Shown piece by piece: positions 9,656 to 17,901 of a DNA stretch of 64,000 nucleotides. The notes beneath the pieces are model-generated. The model had not been told where the DNA came from, ran no database searches, and was given only the letters and a program-made list of their open reading frames with translations. The stretch lies in the NCBI GenBank assembly GCA_963734025.1, contig CAVTFR010000014.1:209301-273300 (forward strand), read 5' to 3'. The position numbers and the translations under genes are program-made. Each line of letters begins with the position of its first letter. Within the stretch, counting starts at the first letter, position 1. The stretch is from JACVRW01 sp963734025. GTDB lineage: Bacteria; Actinomycetota; Thermoleophilia; Solirubrobacterales; Thermoleophilaceae.

Positions 9656-11028
9656 CGGGCGCCTGGGTCGTCGGCGGCGCCCTGCGGGACGAGCTGCTCG
9701 GCCGGCGCGTGACCGACGTGGACGTCGCCGTCCAGGGCGACCCCGAGGCGCCGGCGCGGGCGCTCGCCGGAGAGGTGGGCGGGCCAGTCTTCCCGCTGTC
9801 CGCGGCGTTCGGCGCCTGGCGCGTGATCGACCGAGCGGGAGGGCGGATCTACGACGTGGCGACCCTCCAGGGTCCGACCATCGAGGACGACCTCGCGCTG
9901 CGCGACTTCACGGTCAACGCGATGGCGCGGCCGCTCGGCCGGTTCTCGGCCGCGGCGCTCGTCGCGCCGGACCCGGACACCCCGCTCGTCGACCCGCTCG
10001 GCGGGCGCGCCGACCTCGACGCGCGCACGCTGCGAGTGATCGGCCCGGCGGCCTACGAGGCCGACCCGCTGCGGGCGCTGCGGCTGGCCCGCTTCGTCGC
10101 CGAGCTCGCGTTCAGCCCCGACCCCGAGACCGAACGGCTCACGCGGGCGGCGGCGCCACGCGTGGCAAACGCGGCGGGCGAGCGGGTGTTCGCGGAGCTG
10201 CGGCGACTCGTGCTCGCGCCCAACGTCCTCGGCGGGCTCGAGACGGCCGACCGGCTCGGCCTGCTCCGGGCCGTGCTGCCCGAGCTCGCCGAGCTTCACG
10301 ACGTGGACCAGAGCCAGTACCACCACCGCGACGTCTACGGCCACACGATCGAGGTGCTCGAGCAGCTGCTCGAGCTCGAGGCGCGCGCGGAGGGCCGGCT
10401 CCGAGCCGTCCTCGACGAGCCGCTCGCCGACGAGCTCACACGCGGCGAGGCGCTTCGCTTCGGCGCGCTCCTGCACGACATCGGGAAGCCGGCGACGCAC
10501 GCCGTCCGCGAGTCGGGCCGGGTGACGTTCATGGGACACGACCGGCTCGGGGGGCAAATGGTGCGTGACGTGTGCCGCCGGTTGCGGACGAGCGAGCGCT
10601 TCAGCCGGTTCGTCGAGGCGCTCACCCGCCACCACCTCGTGCTCGGCTTCCTCGTCCACGAGCGCCCGCTCGACCGGCGCGCCGTCTACCGCTACCTGCG
10701 CCGCACGGAGCCCGTCGAGGTCGAGGTGACGCTGCTCTCGTCCGCCGACAGGCTCGCCACACGCGGCCGCAAGGCCGATGAGGCGATCGCGGCCCACATG
10801 GAGGTCGCGGGCGAGTTGATGGAGGCCGCGCTCGACTGGCGCGAGCAGGGCCGTCCGCGCCCGCTCGTGCGCGGCAACGAGCTGGCGCGCGAGCTCGGCA
10901 TCGAGCCGGGGCCGGAGATCGGCAGCCTTCTGGCTTCGCTCGAGGAGGCGACCTACGCGGGCGAGGTCGTGTCGCGTGACGACGCGCTGGGGTTCGCCCG
11001 GCGGCTGCGCGACAATCCCAGCCGGTGA
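9652..11028 (+). CDS. tRNA nucleotidyltransferase / poly(A) polymerase family protein with HD domain
   Basis: 458 aa, GTG at 9652. The class II nucleotidyltransferase head has GGALRDELLGR and the metal-binding DVDVAV, then DFTVNAMA and the RNA-binding domain (ADPLRALRLARF). An HD phosphohydrolase domain follows (HHRDVYGHTIEVLEQL, LLHDIGKPAT). The layout matches bacterial CCA-adding enzymes, which complete or repair tRNA 3' ends. CC-adding or poly(A) activity cannot be excluded from motifs alone. Its end overlaps corA (GTGA). Confidence 0.85.
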   Translation: MTGAWVVGGALRDELLGRRVTDVDVAVQGDPEAPARALAGEVGGPVFPLSAAFGAWRVIDRAGGRIYDVATLQGPTIEDDLALRDFTVNAMARPLGRFSAAALVAPDPDTPLVDPLGGRADLDARTLRVIGPAAYEADPLRALRLARFVAELAFSPDPETERLTRAAAPRVANAAGERVFAELRRLVLAPNVLGGLETADRLGLLRAVLPELAELHDVDQSQYHHRDVYGHTIEVLEQLLELEARAEGRLRAVLDEPLADELTRGEALRFGALLHDIGKPATHAVRESGRVTFMGHDRLGGQMVRDVCRRLRTSERFSRFVEALTRHHLVLGFLVHERPLDRRAVYRYLRRTEPVEVEVTLLSSADRLATRGRKADEAIAAHMEVAGELMEAALDWREQGRPRPLVRGNELARELGIEPGPEIGSLLASLEEATYAGEVVSRDDALGFARRLRDNPSR

Positions 11029-12000
11029 TCGTCGACTGCGCGATCTACGAGGCCGGCCACCGCCGCGACGGCAAGGTCGAGCTCGAGCACGCCTACGACG
11101 TGCGCGAGGAGAAGGACACGTTCGTGTGGATCGGCCTGTACGAGCCGACCGAGGACGAGTTCGACGCGCTCGCGAGGGAGTTCAACCTGCACCCGCTGGC
11201 CGTCGAGGACGCCATCCACGCCCATCAGCGGCCGAAGCTCGAGGTCTTCGGCGACATGGTGCTGCTGGTGCTGAAGACCGCGCGCTACGTCGACCCCACC
11301 GAGGTGATCGAGCTCGGCGAGCTGCTCATCTTCCTGGGCCACGACTACGTGATCACCGTCCGTCACGGGACCGCGAGCGAGCTCGCGCCCGTCAGGGAGT
11401 CGCTCGAGTCCGATCCTGAGCGTATGCGCAAGGGACCTGGCGCCGTCCTGCACGCGATCCTCGACCGCGTGGTGGACGATTACGGGCCCGCGATCGAGGG
11501 GCTGCAGGAGGACATCGACCAGGTCGAGTCGGAGCTGTTCTCGGGAGACCGGTCCGTCGAACCCCGGCCAGCGAATCTACCGCCTGCTGCGCGAGGTGCT
11601 CGCCTTCCGGCGGGCGAGCGCGCCGCTCGTCGACCCGATCGAGAAACTCGCCGCGGGTCACTTCGAGCAGGTGCACGTGGAGATCCGCGACTACTTCCGG
11701 GACGTCAACGACCACCTCATCCGCGCCCGCGACCAGCTGGACATCATGCACGACCTGCTCGCGAGCAGCCTGCAGGCGAACCTGACTCAGGTCAGCATCC
11801 GCCAGAACGAGGACATGCGCCGCATCTCCGCCTGGGTCGCGATAATCGCGGTCCCGACCGCGCTCGCAGGCATCTACGGGATGAACTTCGAGCACATGCC
11901 GGAGCTCACCTGGACCTACGGCTACCCGGCGGTGCTGCTCGTCATGCTGACGGTCTGCAGCTCGCTGTACTGGTACTTCAGGCGGGCGGGCTGGCTTTAG
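11025..12000 (+). pseudogene. corA: CorA-family Mg2+/Co2+ transporter, frameshifted
   Basis: GTG 11025 opens a normal CorA cytoplasmic domain that runs in one frame to about 11550 (ending near VESELFSGDRS). It continues from about 11553 in the next frame as SNPGQRIYRLLREV, through the coiled-coil helix to the two membrane segments and the signature GMN (GIYGMNFEHMPEL), ending at TAG 12000. The change of frame (+1, or a TCCG duplication near 11551-11558) breaks an otherwise complete protein of about 325 aa. Either the gene is dead or the base calls are wrong. Downstream HIT has a similar single indel. Confidence 0.82.
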
Positions 12001-12036
12001 CTCGCCCGGCCATCCCGCTGAAGTAGGTTCCCGCCC

Positions 12037-12446
12037 ATGGCGGATGACTGCATCTTCTGCAAGATCGTCGCGGGCGAGCTGCCCTCGTACCAGGTCCAGG
12101 AGGACGAGCACACGATCGCCTTCATGGACATCAACCCGTGGACGCGCGGTCACGCGCTCGTGATCCCGCGCAACCACTCGAAGAACCTCTACGAGGTGCC
12201 CGAGGAGGATCTCGCGCACACCGCGAGCGCCTCAAAGCGGCTCGCTCTGACGATGCGGGAACGGCTCGGCTGCGACGGCGTCAACCTGCTCAACTGCTGC
12301 GAGCCGGCGGCGTGGCAGACGGTCTTCCACATGCACATGCACGTGATCCCGCGCTACGACGACGATCCCCTCAGGCTGCCCGTGCCGCCGCAGCCGGCCG
12401 AGTCCGACGAGCTCGAGAGGTGGCTCAGGAGCTGCGCGGCGGCTGA
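12037..12446 (+). CDS. HIT-family nucleotide hydrolase with a 3'-end frameshift
   Basis: About 136 aa. The start DCIFCKIVAGELPS (zinc-type Cys pair), GHALVIPRNH and the histidine triad HMHMHVIPR near residue 91 identify a HIT protein acting on AMP-linked nucleotides. Near 12417 the frame shifts: one frame reads ELERW, while the next frame gives the expected tail EVAQELRGG and TGA at 12446. One missing base (GAGAGG for GAGGAGG) explains this. Without the fix the frame runs on with no stop into the cold-shock gene, giving a false HIT-Csp fusion. Confidence 0.85.
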
Positions 12447-12448
12447 GC

Positions 12449-12571
12449 CGGTGCGCCTCGAGCGCGTCGGTCGCGATCGGCGCGCCGCTCTTCGAGACGG
12501 AGGACCTGATGCGCGCCGTCGAGACGTTCCTGGCGGAGGGCCCCGGGAAGGCCACCTTCGAGGGCCGCTGA
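12449..12571 (+). pseudogene. Remnant of an enoyl-CoA hydratase 3' end
   Basis: Between HIT and the cold-shock gene, a third frame reads VAIGAPLFETEDLMRAVETF and then LAEGPGKATFEGR, ending at TGA 12569-12571. This resembles the last 35 or so residues of actinobacterial enoyl-CoA hydratase/isomerase proteins, which often end in a FLxxGPGxAxFxGR-like tail. Nothing recognisable of the family lies upstream and no start codon fits, so it looks like a truncated leftover. Confidence 0.5.
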
Positions 12572-12708
12572 CGCCCTTCCGCCGCTCTGCCCTGGTAGCG
12601 TCCCCGCCTGTAAGGGCCGGCAAATCCGGCGTAGTTGAACATGCAGGTGCCGTGGTACGGGATTCGCACAGACGGACCGACCGGGCACAAGCAGGAAGGG
12701 GCAGGCAC

Positions 12709-12912
12709 GTGCCTACCGGAACCGTCAAGTGGTTCAACGACGAAAAGGGCTACGGATTCATAACGCCGGATGACGGCGACCGTGATCTCTTCGTCCACTA
12801 CACGGGCATCGACGGGCAAGGCTTCAAGTCGCTCGCCGAGAACTCCAAGGTCGAGTACGAGGAGGAGACCGGCGACAAGGGGCCGAAGGCGGTGAACGTT
12901 CGCGCGATCTGA
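12709..12912 (+). CDS. Cold-shock protein (CspA family)
   Basis: 67 aa from GTG 12709, preceded by AGGAAGGGG at a suitable distance. It has both RNA-binding motifs of the fold, KGYGFI and DLFVHY, after GTVKWFNDEKG. It acts as an RNA chaperone in the cytoplasm. The upstream 137 nt after the hydratase remnant contain TTGAAC followed 17 nt later by TACGGG, a possible promoter, and would form a leader as is usual for csp genes. Confidence 0.94.
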   Translation: MPTGTVKWFNDEKGYGFITPDDGDRDLFVHYTGIDGQGFKSLAENSKVEYEEETGDKGPKAVNVRAI

Positions 12913-12926
12913 TCGCGCCGCAGGCC

Positions 12927-13145
12927 GTGCCCAAGGAAGAGAAGATCGAGATGGAGGGCGAGATCGTGGAGGCCCTCCCGAACACCATGTTCAAGGTCCA
13001 ACTCGACAATGGGCACGAGGTCCTCGGCCACATCTCGGGGAAGATGCGGAGGCACTACATCCGCATCCTCCCGGGCGACAGAGTCAAGATCGAGCTGTCG
13101 CCCTACGACCTCGACCGCGGGCGGATCACCTACAGGTACAAGTAG
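12927..13145 (+). CDS. infA: Translation initiation factor IF-1
   Basis: 72 aa, GTG start, normal IF-1 length. KEEKIEMEGEIVEALPNTMF and GHISGKMRRHYIRI are the OB-fold hallmarks. IF-1 binds the 30S A site during initiation. It lies 14 nt after the cold-shock gene rather than in the usual rpmJ-rpsM cluster, so this may be a displaced or second copy; the window cannot decide. Confidence 0.95.
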   Translation: MPKEEKIEMEGEIVEALPNTMFKVQLDNGHEVLGHISGKMRRHYIRILPGDRVKIELSPYDLDRGRITYRYK

Positions 13146-13175
13146 GCAGTGGGATTCCGCAACTACAGGCCGAAA

Positions 13176-13192
13176 GGGGTGTTTCACCCCTG
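13176..13192 (+). other. Hairpin just before a secreted-protein gene
   Basis: AGGGGTG and CACCCCT form a perfect 7-bp stem with a TTT loop, ending 3 nt before the ATG at 13196. The only Shine-Dalgarno-like bases (AAAGGGG) are in the 5' arm, so the hairpin could hide the ribosome site. No U tract follows, so a terminator is less likely. Confidence 0.45.
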
Positions 13193-13195
13193 GTC

Positions 13196-13894
13196 ATGAA
13201 GCGTTTTCTCCTGCTCAGCTCAGTACTCGCGGCGGCAGCGCTCGCGCTGGCGCCGGGTGCATCCGCCCGCATCGTCGAGCTCGGGGCCACCGCCACCCCG
13301 GCGACCCCGAGTTGCCCTGCCGACCCGTGCGTGGCGGTCGTGCGCGTCACGGGCTACCAGGGCCGCGCCGCGGGCGGGCCGAAGAACCCGTACTACATCC
13401 GCCGTAACGGCTACATCGTCGCGTTCACGCTGAACCTCTCGGCTCCGACCGCCGAGCAGATCACGTTCTTCAACGACAACTACGGCTCGCCGGCGCAGGT
13501 GCAGCTGTCGGTCCTGCGCAAGGGCGACACGCGCAAGACCCGGCTTCAGCACCGGCTCGTCCAGGAGACGGAGCCGTTCGAGGTGGACGACTACTTCGGC
13601 TCGAGCCCCACCTTCGTGCTGCCTGAGCCGCTGCGGGTCAAGGAGGGCAACTGGATCGCCATCACCGTCCCTACCTGGGCGCCGACGCTGGCCATCAACC
13701 TGACGAAGTCCGATTGGTGGCGCTCCTCACGCGCGAAGGGCAGCTGCGAGCCGCCGCGGAGCCTCCGCCAGTTCGCGATGGAGGACCTGCGCCAGGTCAG
13801 CGTCTTCGGGTGTACCTACAGCAGCGCGCGGCTGCTGTACAGCGTGACCTACATCCCGGACAACCGGCCGACCGTCATGGAGGACGGGCAGTAG
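13196..13894 (+). CDS. Secreted protein of unknown function
   Basis: 232 aa. A clear signal peptide (MKRFLLLSSVLAAAALALA, cleavage near PGASA-R) precedes a beta-rich body without a domain I can name. Two Cys (CPADPC) near residue 43 and later Cys near 183 and 203 could form disulfides. The body includes TGYQGRAAGG and WIAITVPTWAPT. It stands alone downstream of infA with a hairpin at its start. Confidence 0.75.
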   Translation: MKRFLLLSSVLAAAALALAPGASARIVELGATATPATPSCPADPCVAVVRVTGYQGRAAGGPKNPYYIRRNGYIVAFTLNLSAPTAEQITFFNDNYGSPAQVQLSVLRKGDTRKTRLQHRLVQETEPFEVDDYFGSSPTFVLPEPLRVKEGNWIAITVPTWAPTLAINLTKSDWWRSSRAKGSCEPPRSLRQFAMEDLRQVSVFGCTYSSARLLYSVTYIPDNRPTVMEDGQ

Positions 13895-13943
13895 CCAAGC
13901 CGGGCCTTTTGCCGGGTATGCCATCGCGGTAGCATCGACCTAG

Positions 13944-14294
13944 ATGACCACCGAGGGGTGGATCTTCATGGTCGGCTTCCGAGTGTTCGACGTCGGGCTG
14001 CTGATCGTGTGGCTGATCTGGTTCTTCAGGCTGCGCGACGACGACGACGACACTCGCGGGGACGACGGCGGCGGGGGCGAGGGCCCGGGGCCGCGACCCA
14101 AGGGCGACGGGCCCGGTGGGGACGGCATCCGCCTGCCGTTGGGGCGTTGGGGCCTCGGCCGCGGGCGCGATCGCGGCCATTCCGGCCCGGGCCGGTCGCC
14201 GCGCCGGCGGGGTGCGGAGCCGCGCGTGCCGTCACCGGCACGAGTCCGAAGGCCCCGCACCCCTGTCCCGACACACCGGCAGACTGCTTCCTGA
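13944..14294 (+). CDS. Small single-span membrane protein with Gly/Arg/Pro-rich tail
   Basis: 116 aa. One membrane segment (about residues 8-30, FMVGFRVFDVGLLIVWLIWF) is followed by an acidic DDDDD stretch and a low-complexity Gly/Pro/Arg tail. No domain is recognised. The low-complexity tail makes the true end less certain, but the membrane segment and ATG look real. Confidence 0.55.
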   Translation: MTTEGWIFMVGFRVFDVGLLIVWLIWFFRLRDDDDDTRGDDGGGGEGPGPRPKGDGPGGDGIRLPLGRWGLGRGRDRGHSGPGRSPRRRGAEPRVPSPARVRRPRTPVPTHRQTAS

Positions 14295-14372
14295 CGCAAA
14301 CGGGTAGTAGGGGGGTCATGAGCGCGAACGCGCCATGATTGGACGTGTTCCCCGCGTGATAGGTTCGCCCGT

Positions 14373-14711
14373 GTGATCGACTTCGGTCTGGTCGACGAAG
14401 CCGTTGGCGACAGCACGCACGTGCTATCGCTGCACGGCGAGATCGACGCTCTCACGGCCCCGAAGCTGGGTAGCCGGCTGTTCGGCCTCGGCGAAGACGG
14501 AGCGAGCCGTGTCGTGGTCGACCTCTCGCAGGTCACGTTCATGGACTCGACCGGGATCGGCGTGCTGATGAACGCTCTGCGCCACCTGAACGTCCGGCGC
14601 TGCCAGATGGTGCTCGTGTGCCCGACCGAGCGCGTCATGCGCCCATTCGAGGTCACCGGCCTCGTAGGCCACCTCACGATCTTCGATTCGCGCGAGAAGG
14701 CCCTCGCCTAG
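14373..14711 (+). CDS. STAS-domain anti-sigma factor antagonist (SpoIIAA/RsbV-like)
   Basis: 112 aa from GTG 14373. A single STAS domain with VVVDLSQVTFMDSTGIGVL; the Ser in DSTGIG is the site that the partner anti-sigma kinase phosphorylates in this family. When dephosphorylated such proteins free a sigma factor. No anti-sigma gene is adjacent, but a SpoIIE phosphatase with a HATPase domain is encoded at the far right of the window. Linking the two is speculation. Confidence 0.87.
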   Translation: MIDFGLVDEAVGDSTHVLSLHGEIDALTAPKLGSRLFGLGEDGASRVVVDLSQVTFMDSTGIGVLMNALRHLNVRRCQMVLVCPTERVMRPFEVTGLVGHLTIFDSREKALA

Positions 14712-14768
14712 ACGGATTGCAGCCGGGGGCGCACGCCCCGGACCTGGGTGGCACCTGGCCGGCGATGG

Positions 14769-15113
14769 TCAGCCGCAGGCGCCGGGATTGTCGTCGCAGA
14801 ACTCCTCGAAGCGCTCCGCCGGGCTGTCGGCCGGGGGAGGCGCGTCGTTCTCGGGTGTGTCGGGCGCGGGCTCGGGTTCAGGGGCGGGCGCGCCGCCGCC
14901 GGTCGAGGGCGGGACCGTTTCGACGGGCGGCAGCGTCTCCGTGGACGGATCCGGGAGCGGCTCGGGGGCAGGCTCAGCGGTCTCGGTCGTCTCGCCCTGC
15001 GGCACGGTGAGGTCCGGCAGCGCGCGTTCCGTCTCCGCGGACGGCTCGTCGTCGCCACCGCAGCCGGAGGCGAACAGGGCGAGTGCGAGCAGGGCTGCGA
15101 GAAGGGTTTTCAG
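14769..15113 (-). CDS. Pro/Glu/Thr-rich lipoprotein of unknown function
   Basis: About 114 aa. LKTLLAALLALALFASGC is a lipoprotein signal with lipobox ASGC. The mature part is low-complexity, rich in Pro, Glu and Thr, and ends with ERFEEFCDDNPGACG (two Cys). The only start next to the signal is CTG at 15113, which overlaps the upstream stop as CTGA; the next in-frame ATG (15197) adds 28 non-signal residues. The CTG start is therefore inferred from the overlap pattern. Confidence 0.6.
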   Translation of the reverse strand: MKTLLAALLALALFASGCGGDDEPSAETERALPDLTVPQGETTETAEPAPEPLPDPSTETLPPVETVPPSTGGGAPAPEPEPAPDTPENDAPPPADSPAERFEEFCDDNPGACG

Positions 15114-15379
15114 CGCTCGACGGCCGGAAGTCGACGGCCGCAGTGCGGGCAGTCGTTCAGGTCCTTCTGAACCAGCTGCTCGAGCGAGCACCCGCACAGG
15201 CGCAGGTTCTCGACCGCGTACGGCAGGTCGCTGGGCGACGGCGCCAGCGGCAGCAGCGCGCCGACCACGCGCAGCTCCTCGCCGGTCTCATGGTCCACGT
15301 AGCGCATGCCGGGCTCGACTTCCCGCACGACCTCGCGGTCGGAGCGCGCACGCAGCCGGTACTTCTGACGGGCAGGCAT
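15110..15379 (-). CDS. Small zinc-ribbon-like protein of unknown function
   Basis: 89 aa from ATG 15379. Two Cys pairs, LCGC near residue 62 and CPHCGRR near the end, are spaced like a zinc ribbon. The middle holds EVEPGMRYVDHETGEELRVV. Likely cytoplasmic, translated with the overlapping lipoprotein gene. It is divergent from the cytochrome c gene across an 89-nt gap. Function unknown. Confidence 0.65.
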   Translation of the reverse strand: MPARQKYRLRARSDREVVREVEPGMRYVDHETGEELRVVGALLPLAPSPSDLPYAVENLRLCGCSLEQLVQKDLNDCPHCGRRLPAVER

Positions 15380-15468
15380 GAGGCGGGAACAATAGCGTCG
15401 GCAGCGGCCCGCAGCAGGGTCCGCGGGCCTGCCCATCCAGCCCGCCGAGCGGATATTGTTCCCGCTCC

Positions 15469-16170
15469 GTGAGCCTCGCTCGGATCATGCGCAAGCGGCC
15501 GCGCGCGCCGCGCCCGGCGCTTGGCGTCGCCGCTGCGCTGATCACCGTCGGGCTGGCGCTCGGCGCCTGCGGGCGCGACGAGCCCGACCTCTCGAACGGC
15601 AAGGCGCAGTTCGTCGAGAAGTGCGGCCAGTGCCACCAGCTGGCGCGTGCCGGGACGGCCGGTACGCAGGGGCCGAACCTCGACGCCGCGTTCCAGGCCG
15701 CGCTCGCCGACGGGTTCGACCGGGACACGGTCCAGGGCGTCGTCCAGGACCAGATCGCCCACCCGCACCGGGGCAGCATCATGCCGCCCGGGCTCGTCGA
15801 GGGCGACGACGCCCGCGACGTCGCGGCGTACGTCGGCTACGCCGCCGCGCGCCCGGGCGACGACGAGGGGGCGCTCGCGTCGGCCGGCCTCGCTGAAGCG
15901 ACGACCGGCGAGCAGATCTTCACGGCCGCCGGCTGTGCCGGCTGCCACACCTTCGGGCCGGCCGGCTCGACCGGCAACATCGGTCCGGACCTCGACGACC
16001 TGGCGAGCGCCGCGGGCGACATGCCGCCCGAGGAGTTCGTGCGCCAGTCCATCCTCGACCCGGATGCCGAAGTGGCGCAGGGCTTCAACGCGGGTGTGAT
16101 GCCGTCGTTCGAGGGTCGGCTCTCCGACAAGCAGGTCCAGACGCTCGTCGACTACCTGCTCGGCGAGTAG
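15469..16170 (+). CDS. Diheme cytochrome c lipoprotein
   Basis: 233 aa. A lipobox (LALGAC) follows a membrane signal, so the protein is anchored outside the cell membrane. Two haem-binding motifs, CGQCH (about residue 51) and CAGCH (about 155), sit in two cytochrome c domains, each followed by a possible Met ligand region (IMPPG, VMPSF). The second domain closely resembles the cytochrome c tail of CoxII at 20623-21771 (shared GEQIFTA, GPDL, QGF, GVMP). It probably carries electrons to an oxidase. Confidence 0.87.
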   Translation: MSLARIMRKRPRAPRPALGVAAALITVGLALGACGRDEPDLSNGKAQFVEKCGQCHQLARAGTAGTQGPNLDAAFQAALADGFDRDTVQGVVQDQIAHPHRGSIMPPGLVEGDDARDVAAYVGYAAARPGDDEGALASAGLAEATTGEQIFTAAGCAGCHTFGPAGSTGNIGPDLDDLASAAGDMPPEEFVRQSILDPDAEVAQGFNAGVMPSFEGRLSDKQVQTLVDYLLGE

Positions 16171-16344
16171 GCGAGCACCAGCGCGAGCGCGCCGAGCAGC
16201 AGCTCGCCGCCGACCACGATCAGCTCCGGGTTGAACAGGTCGCACAGCGTCGCCACGACGCCGCCGATGTGCCTGCCGGCGTCGGCGATCACGCGCCGCG
16301 CCCCGGAGTCCCCCGAGGTCGCGAGCGAGAGCAGCTCGGCGGCG
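16152..16344 (-). pseudogene. C-terminal remnant of a ROK-family kinase/regulator
   Basis: The minus strand reads LLSLATSGDSGARRVIADAG, then GRHIGGVVATLCDLFNPELI and VVGGELLLGA, which is the typical last part of a ROK protein (GG-x-L near the end), and stops at TAG 16152-16154. Only about 60 residues remain; the sugar kinase core and N-terminus are missing. The left end overlaps the cytochrome c 3' end by 19 bp. Confidence 0.7.
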
Positions 16345-16345
16345 G

Positions 16346-16432
16346 GTGACCGAGGACGGCAGGCGGATGATCGAGGAGGGCCGTTACGAGCTGACGGCCG
16401 GGGGGGAGCGCACCACGATCACGGTGCGCTGA
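16346..16432 (+). pseudogene. Short C-terminal gene remnant, identity unknown
   Basis: Starting exactly where the ROK remnant ends, the plus strand reads VTEDGRRMIEEGRYELTAGG and then ERTTITVR, stop 16430-16432. It looks like the last beta strands of a larger protein (a fibronectin-like C-terminal domain is one possibility). It overlaps the 3' end of the inositol monophosphatase by 14 bp. Too short to assign. Confidence 0.35.
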
Positions 16433-17183
16433 CGAGCTCGAAGAGCTCGGACAGAAGCTCGCGGGAGCCGGCGGCCACGAGGCCCGCCGGCTCTCCGCCG
16501 AGCTCCGCCACGACGCCGCCGGCCTCCTGGACGATGAGGCGCCCGGCGGCCTCGTCCCAGTGCTTGAGGCCACGCTCGTAGAAGGCGTCGACGCGGCCGG
16601 AGGCGACCAGGCAGAGGTCCAGTGCGGCGGCCCCCGCGCGCCGGATGTCGCGCACGCTCGGCAGGATCCTCGTGAGCAGCTCGGCCTGGCCCGCGCGCCG
16701 CTCCGACTCGTACGAGAAGCCGGTCGCGACCATCGCCCGGGCGAGCTCCGTGCGACCCGACACTCGGATCGGCTCGCCGTCGAGCGTGGCGCCCTCGCCG
16801 CGCACGGCCGTGAACAGCTCCGGCCTGACGGGGTCGAACACCACGCCGAGCGCGAGCCCCTCGGGATCCTCGAGCGCGATGCTCACCCCCCACGCGGGGA
16901 AGCCGTAGAGGAAGTTGATCGTCCCGTCGAGCGGGTCGACGACCCAGCGCCGCCCGCTCTCCGACTCGGAGCGCGAGCCCTCCTCCGCGATCAGCCCGTC
17001 GTCCGGGCGCTCGGCCTCGAGCAGCTCGCGGATGACCCGCTCGGCCTCGCGGTCCGCGTCCGAGACGAGATCGGTATCGGAGGACTTGGCGTCGACCCCC
17101 TCGGCCGGCCGGCCGTAGTAGGAGAGCAGGACGTCGCCGGCCGCGCGGGCGGCGCGCTCGGCGAGCTCGAGATCAGAGGGCAC
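16419..17183 (-). CDS. Inositol monophosphatase family protein
   Basis: 254 aa. The metal sites are complete: EEGSRSE (first Glu), DPLDGTINF (the signature with two Asp), and HWDEAAGRLIVQEAGG near the C-terminus. Substrates in this family include inositol-1-P, histidinol-P and PAP; the sequence does not say which. It is the last gene of the oxidase operon, overlapping the 35-residue membrane protein before it. Confidence 0.9.
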   Translation of the reverse strand: MPSDLELAERAARAAGDVLLSYYGRPAEGVDAKSSDTDLVSDADREAERVIRELLEAERPDDGLIAEEGSRSESESGRRWVVDPLDGTINFLYGFPAWGVSIALEDPEGLALGVVFDPVRPELFTAVRGEGATLDGEPIRVSGRTELARAMVATGFSYESERRAGQAELLTRILPSVRDIRRAGAAALDLCLVASGRVDAFYERGLKHWDEAAGRLIVQEAGGVVAELGGEPAGLVAAGSRELLSELFELVSAP

Positions 17184-17280
17184 GAATCAGGAAGACGAGG
17201 CCGACGAGGATCGCAACGACGACGGCCACGTAGAGGAAGAAGCGAAAGGCCTCCTGCTCAGAGCGGAGCGGGTTGATCAC
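17173..17280 (-). CDS. 35-residue single-span membrane protein next to CoxIII
   Basis: GTG at 17280 directly follows the ctaE stop; the protein begins MINPLRSEQEAFRFFLYVAV, continues as one hydrophobic span and ends at TGA 17173, overlapping the start of the monophosphatase. Length, single span and position fit a small accessory subunit of an aa3 oxidase, as known for other small Cox subunits. The assignment is by context only. Confidence 0.6.
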   Translation of the reverse strand: MINPLRSEQEAFRFFLYVAVVVAILVGLVFLIRAL

Positions 17281-17901
17281 TCAGAGCAGGTACAGCGACG
17301 AGAAGACCAAGATCCACATGATGTCGACGAAGTGCCAGTAGATGCCAGGGACCTCGACGCCGCGGTGCTCCTTGGCGGTGAAGTGGCCGCGGAAGGCTCG
17401 GATCGTCGCGAAGGTCAGGAGCGTCAGGCCGATGAACACGTGCGCGCCGTGCAGGCCCGTGAGGCTGTAGAAGACCGTCGTCTGGGCGTTCTCCGAGATC
17501 GGGAAGCCGAGATGCACGTACTCGTTGATCTGGATCGTGAGGAAGGTGAGGCCGAGCAGCGCGGTGGTCAGGAGGCCCAGCCTGAGGGCGTTCCGATTCT
17601 CGTTGCGGGCGCCCTCGAGCGCCCAGTGCATCGTGAAGCTCGACGAGATCAGGATCGCGGTGTTGACCGCCGCGATGCCCACCGGAAGCTCGAGCCCGTC
17701 GAATGGGAACCACTCCGCCTTGCCCACGACCCTGATGAAGAAGTAGGCCGTGAAGAACGCTCCGAAGAGCATGATCTCGGAGATGATGAAAAGCAGCATC
17801 CCGAGGAACTGCGCCTCGACGCGCGAGGAGACGTTGGCCGGCGGCGGGCCGTGGTGATGGTCGTCGTGGACGGTGTGGGCGGCGACCGAAGCCGATTCCA
17901 T
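17281..17901 (-). CDS. ctaE: Cytochrome c oxidase subunit III
   Basis: 206 aa, about the length of bacterial five-span CoxIII. FLGMLLFIISEIMLFGAFF (with the conserved Glu), GLHGAHVFIGL and WHFVDIMWILVF are family-specific. It stabilises the catalytic core in the membrane. It has a His/Asp-rich N-terminus (HDDHHHG). It overlaps the Usp gene by one base and belongs to the ctaC-ctaD-usp-ctaE operon. Confidence 0.96.
   Translation of the reverse strand: MESASVAAHTVHDDHHHGPPPANVSSRVEAQFLGMLLFIISEIMLFGAFFTAYFFIRVVGKAEWFPFDGLELPVGIAAVNTAILISSSFTMHWALEGARNENRNALRLGLLTTALLGLTFLTIQINEYVHLGFPISENAQTTVFYSLTGLHGAHVFIGLTLLTFATIRAFRGHFTAKEHRGVEVPGIYWHFVDIMWILVFSSLYLL

Noticed and set aside
12037..12912. 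HIT-cold-shock protein fusion of 291 residues
   Set aside because: The middle part has no resemblance to either family; the HIT tail appears in the next frame with a stop at 12446, and the cold-shock gene has its own ribosome site and start.
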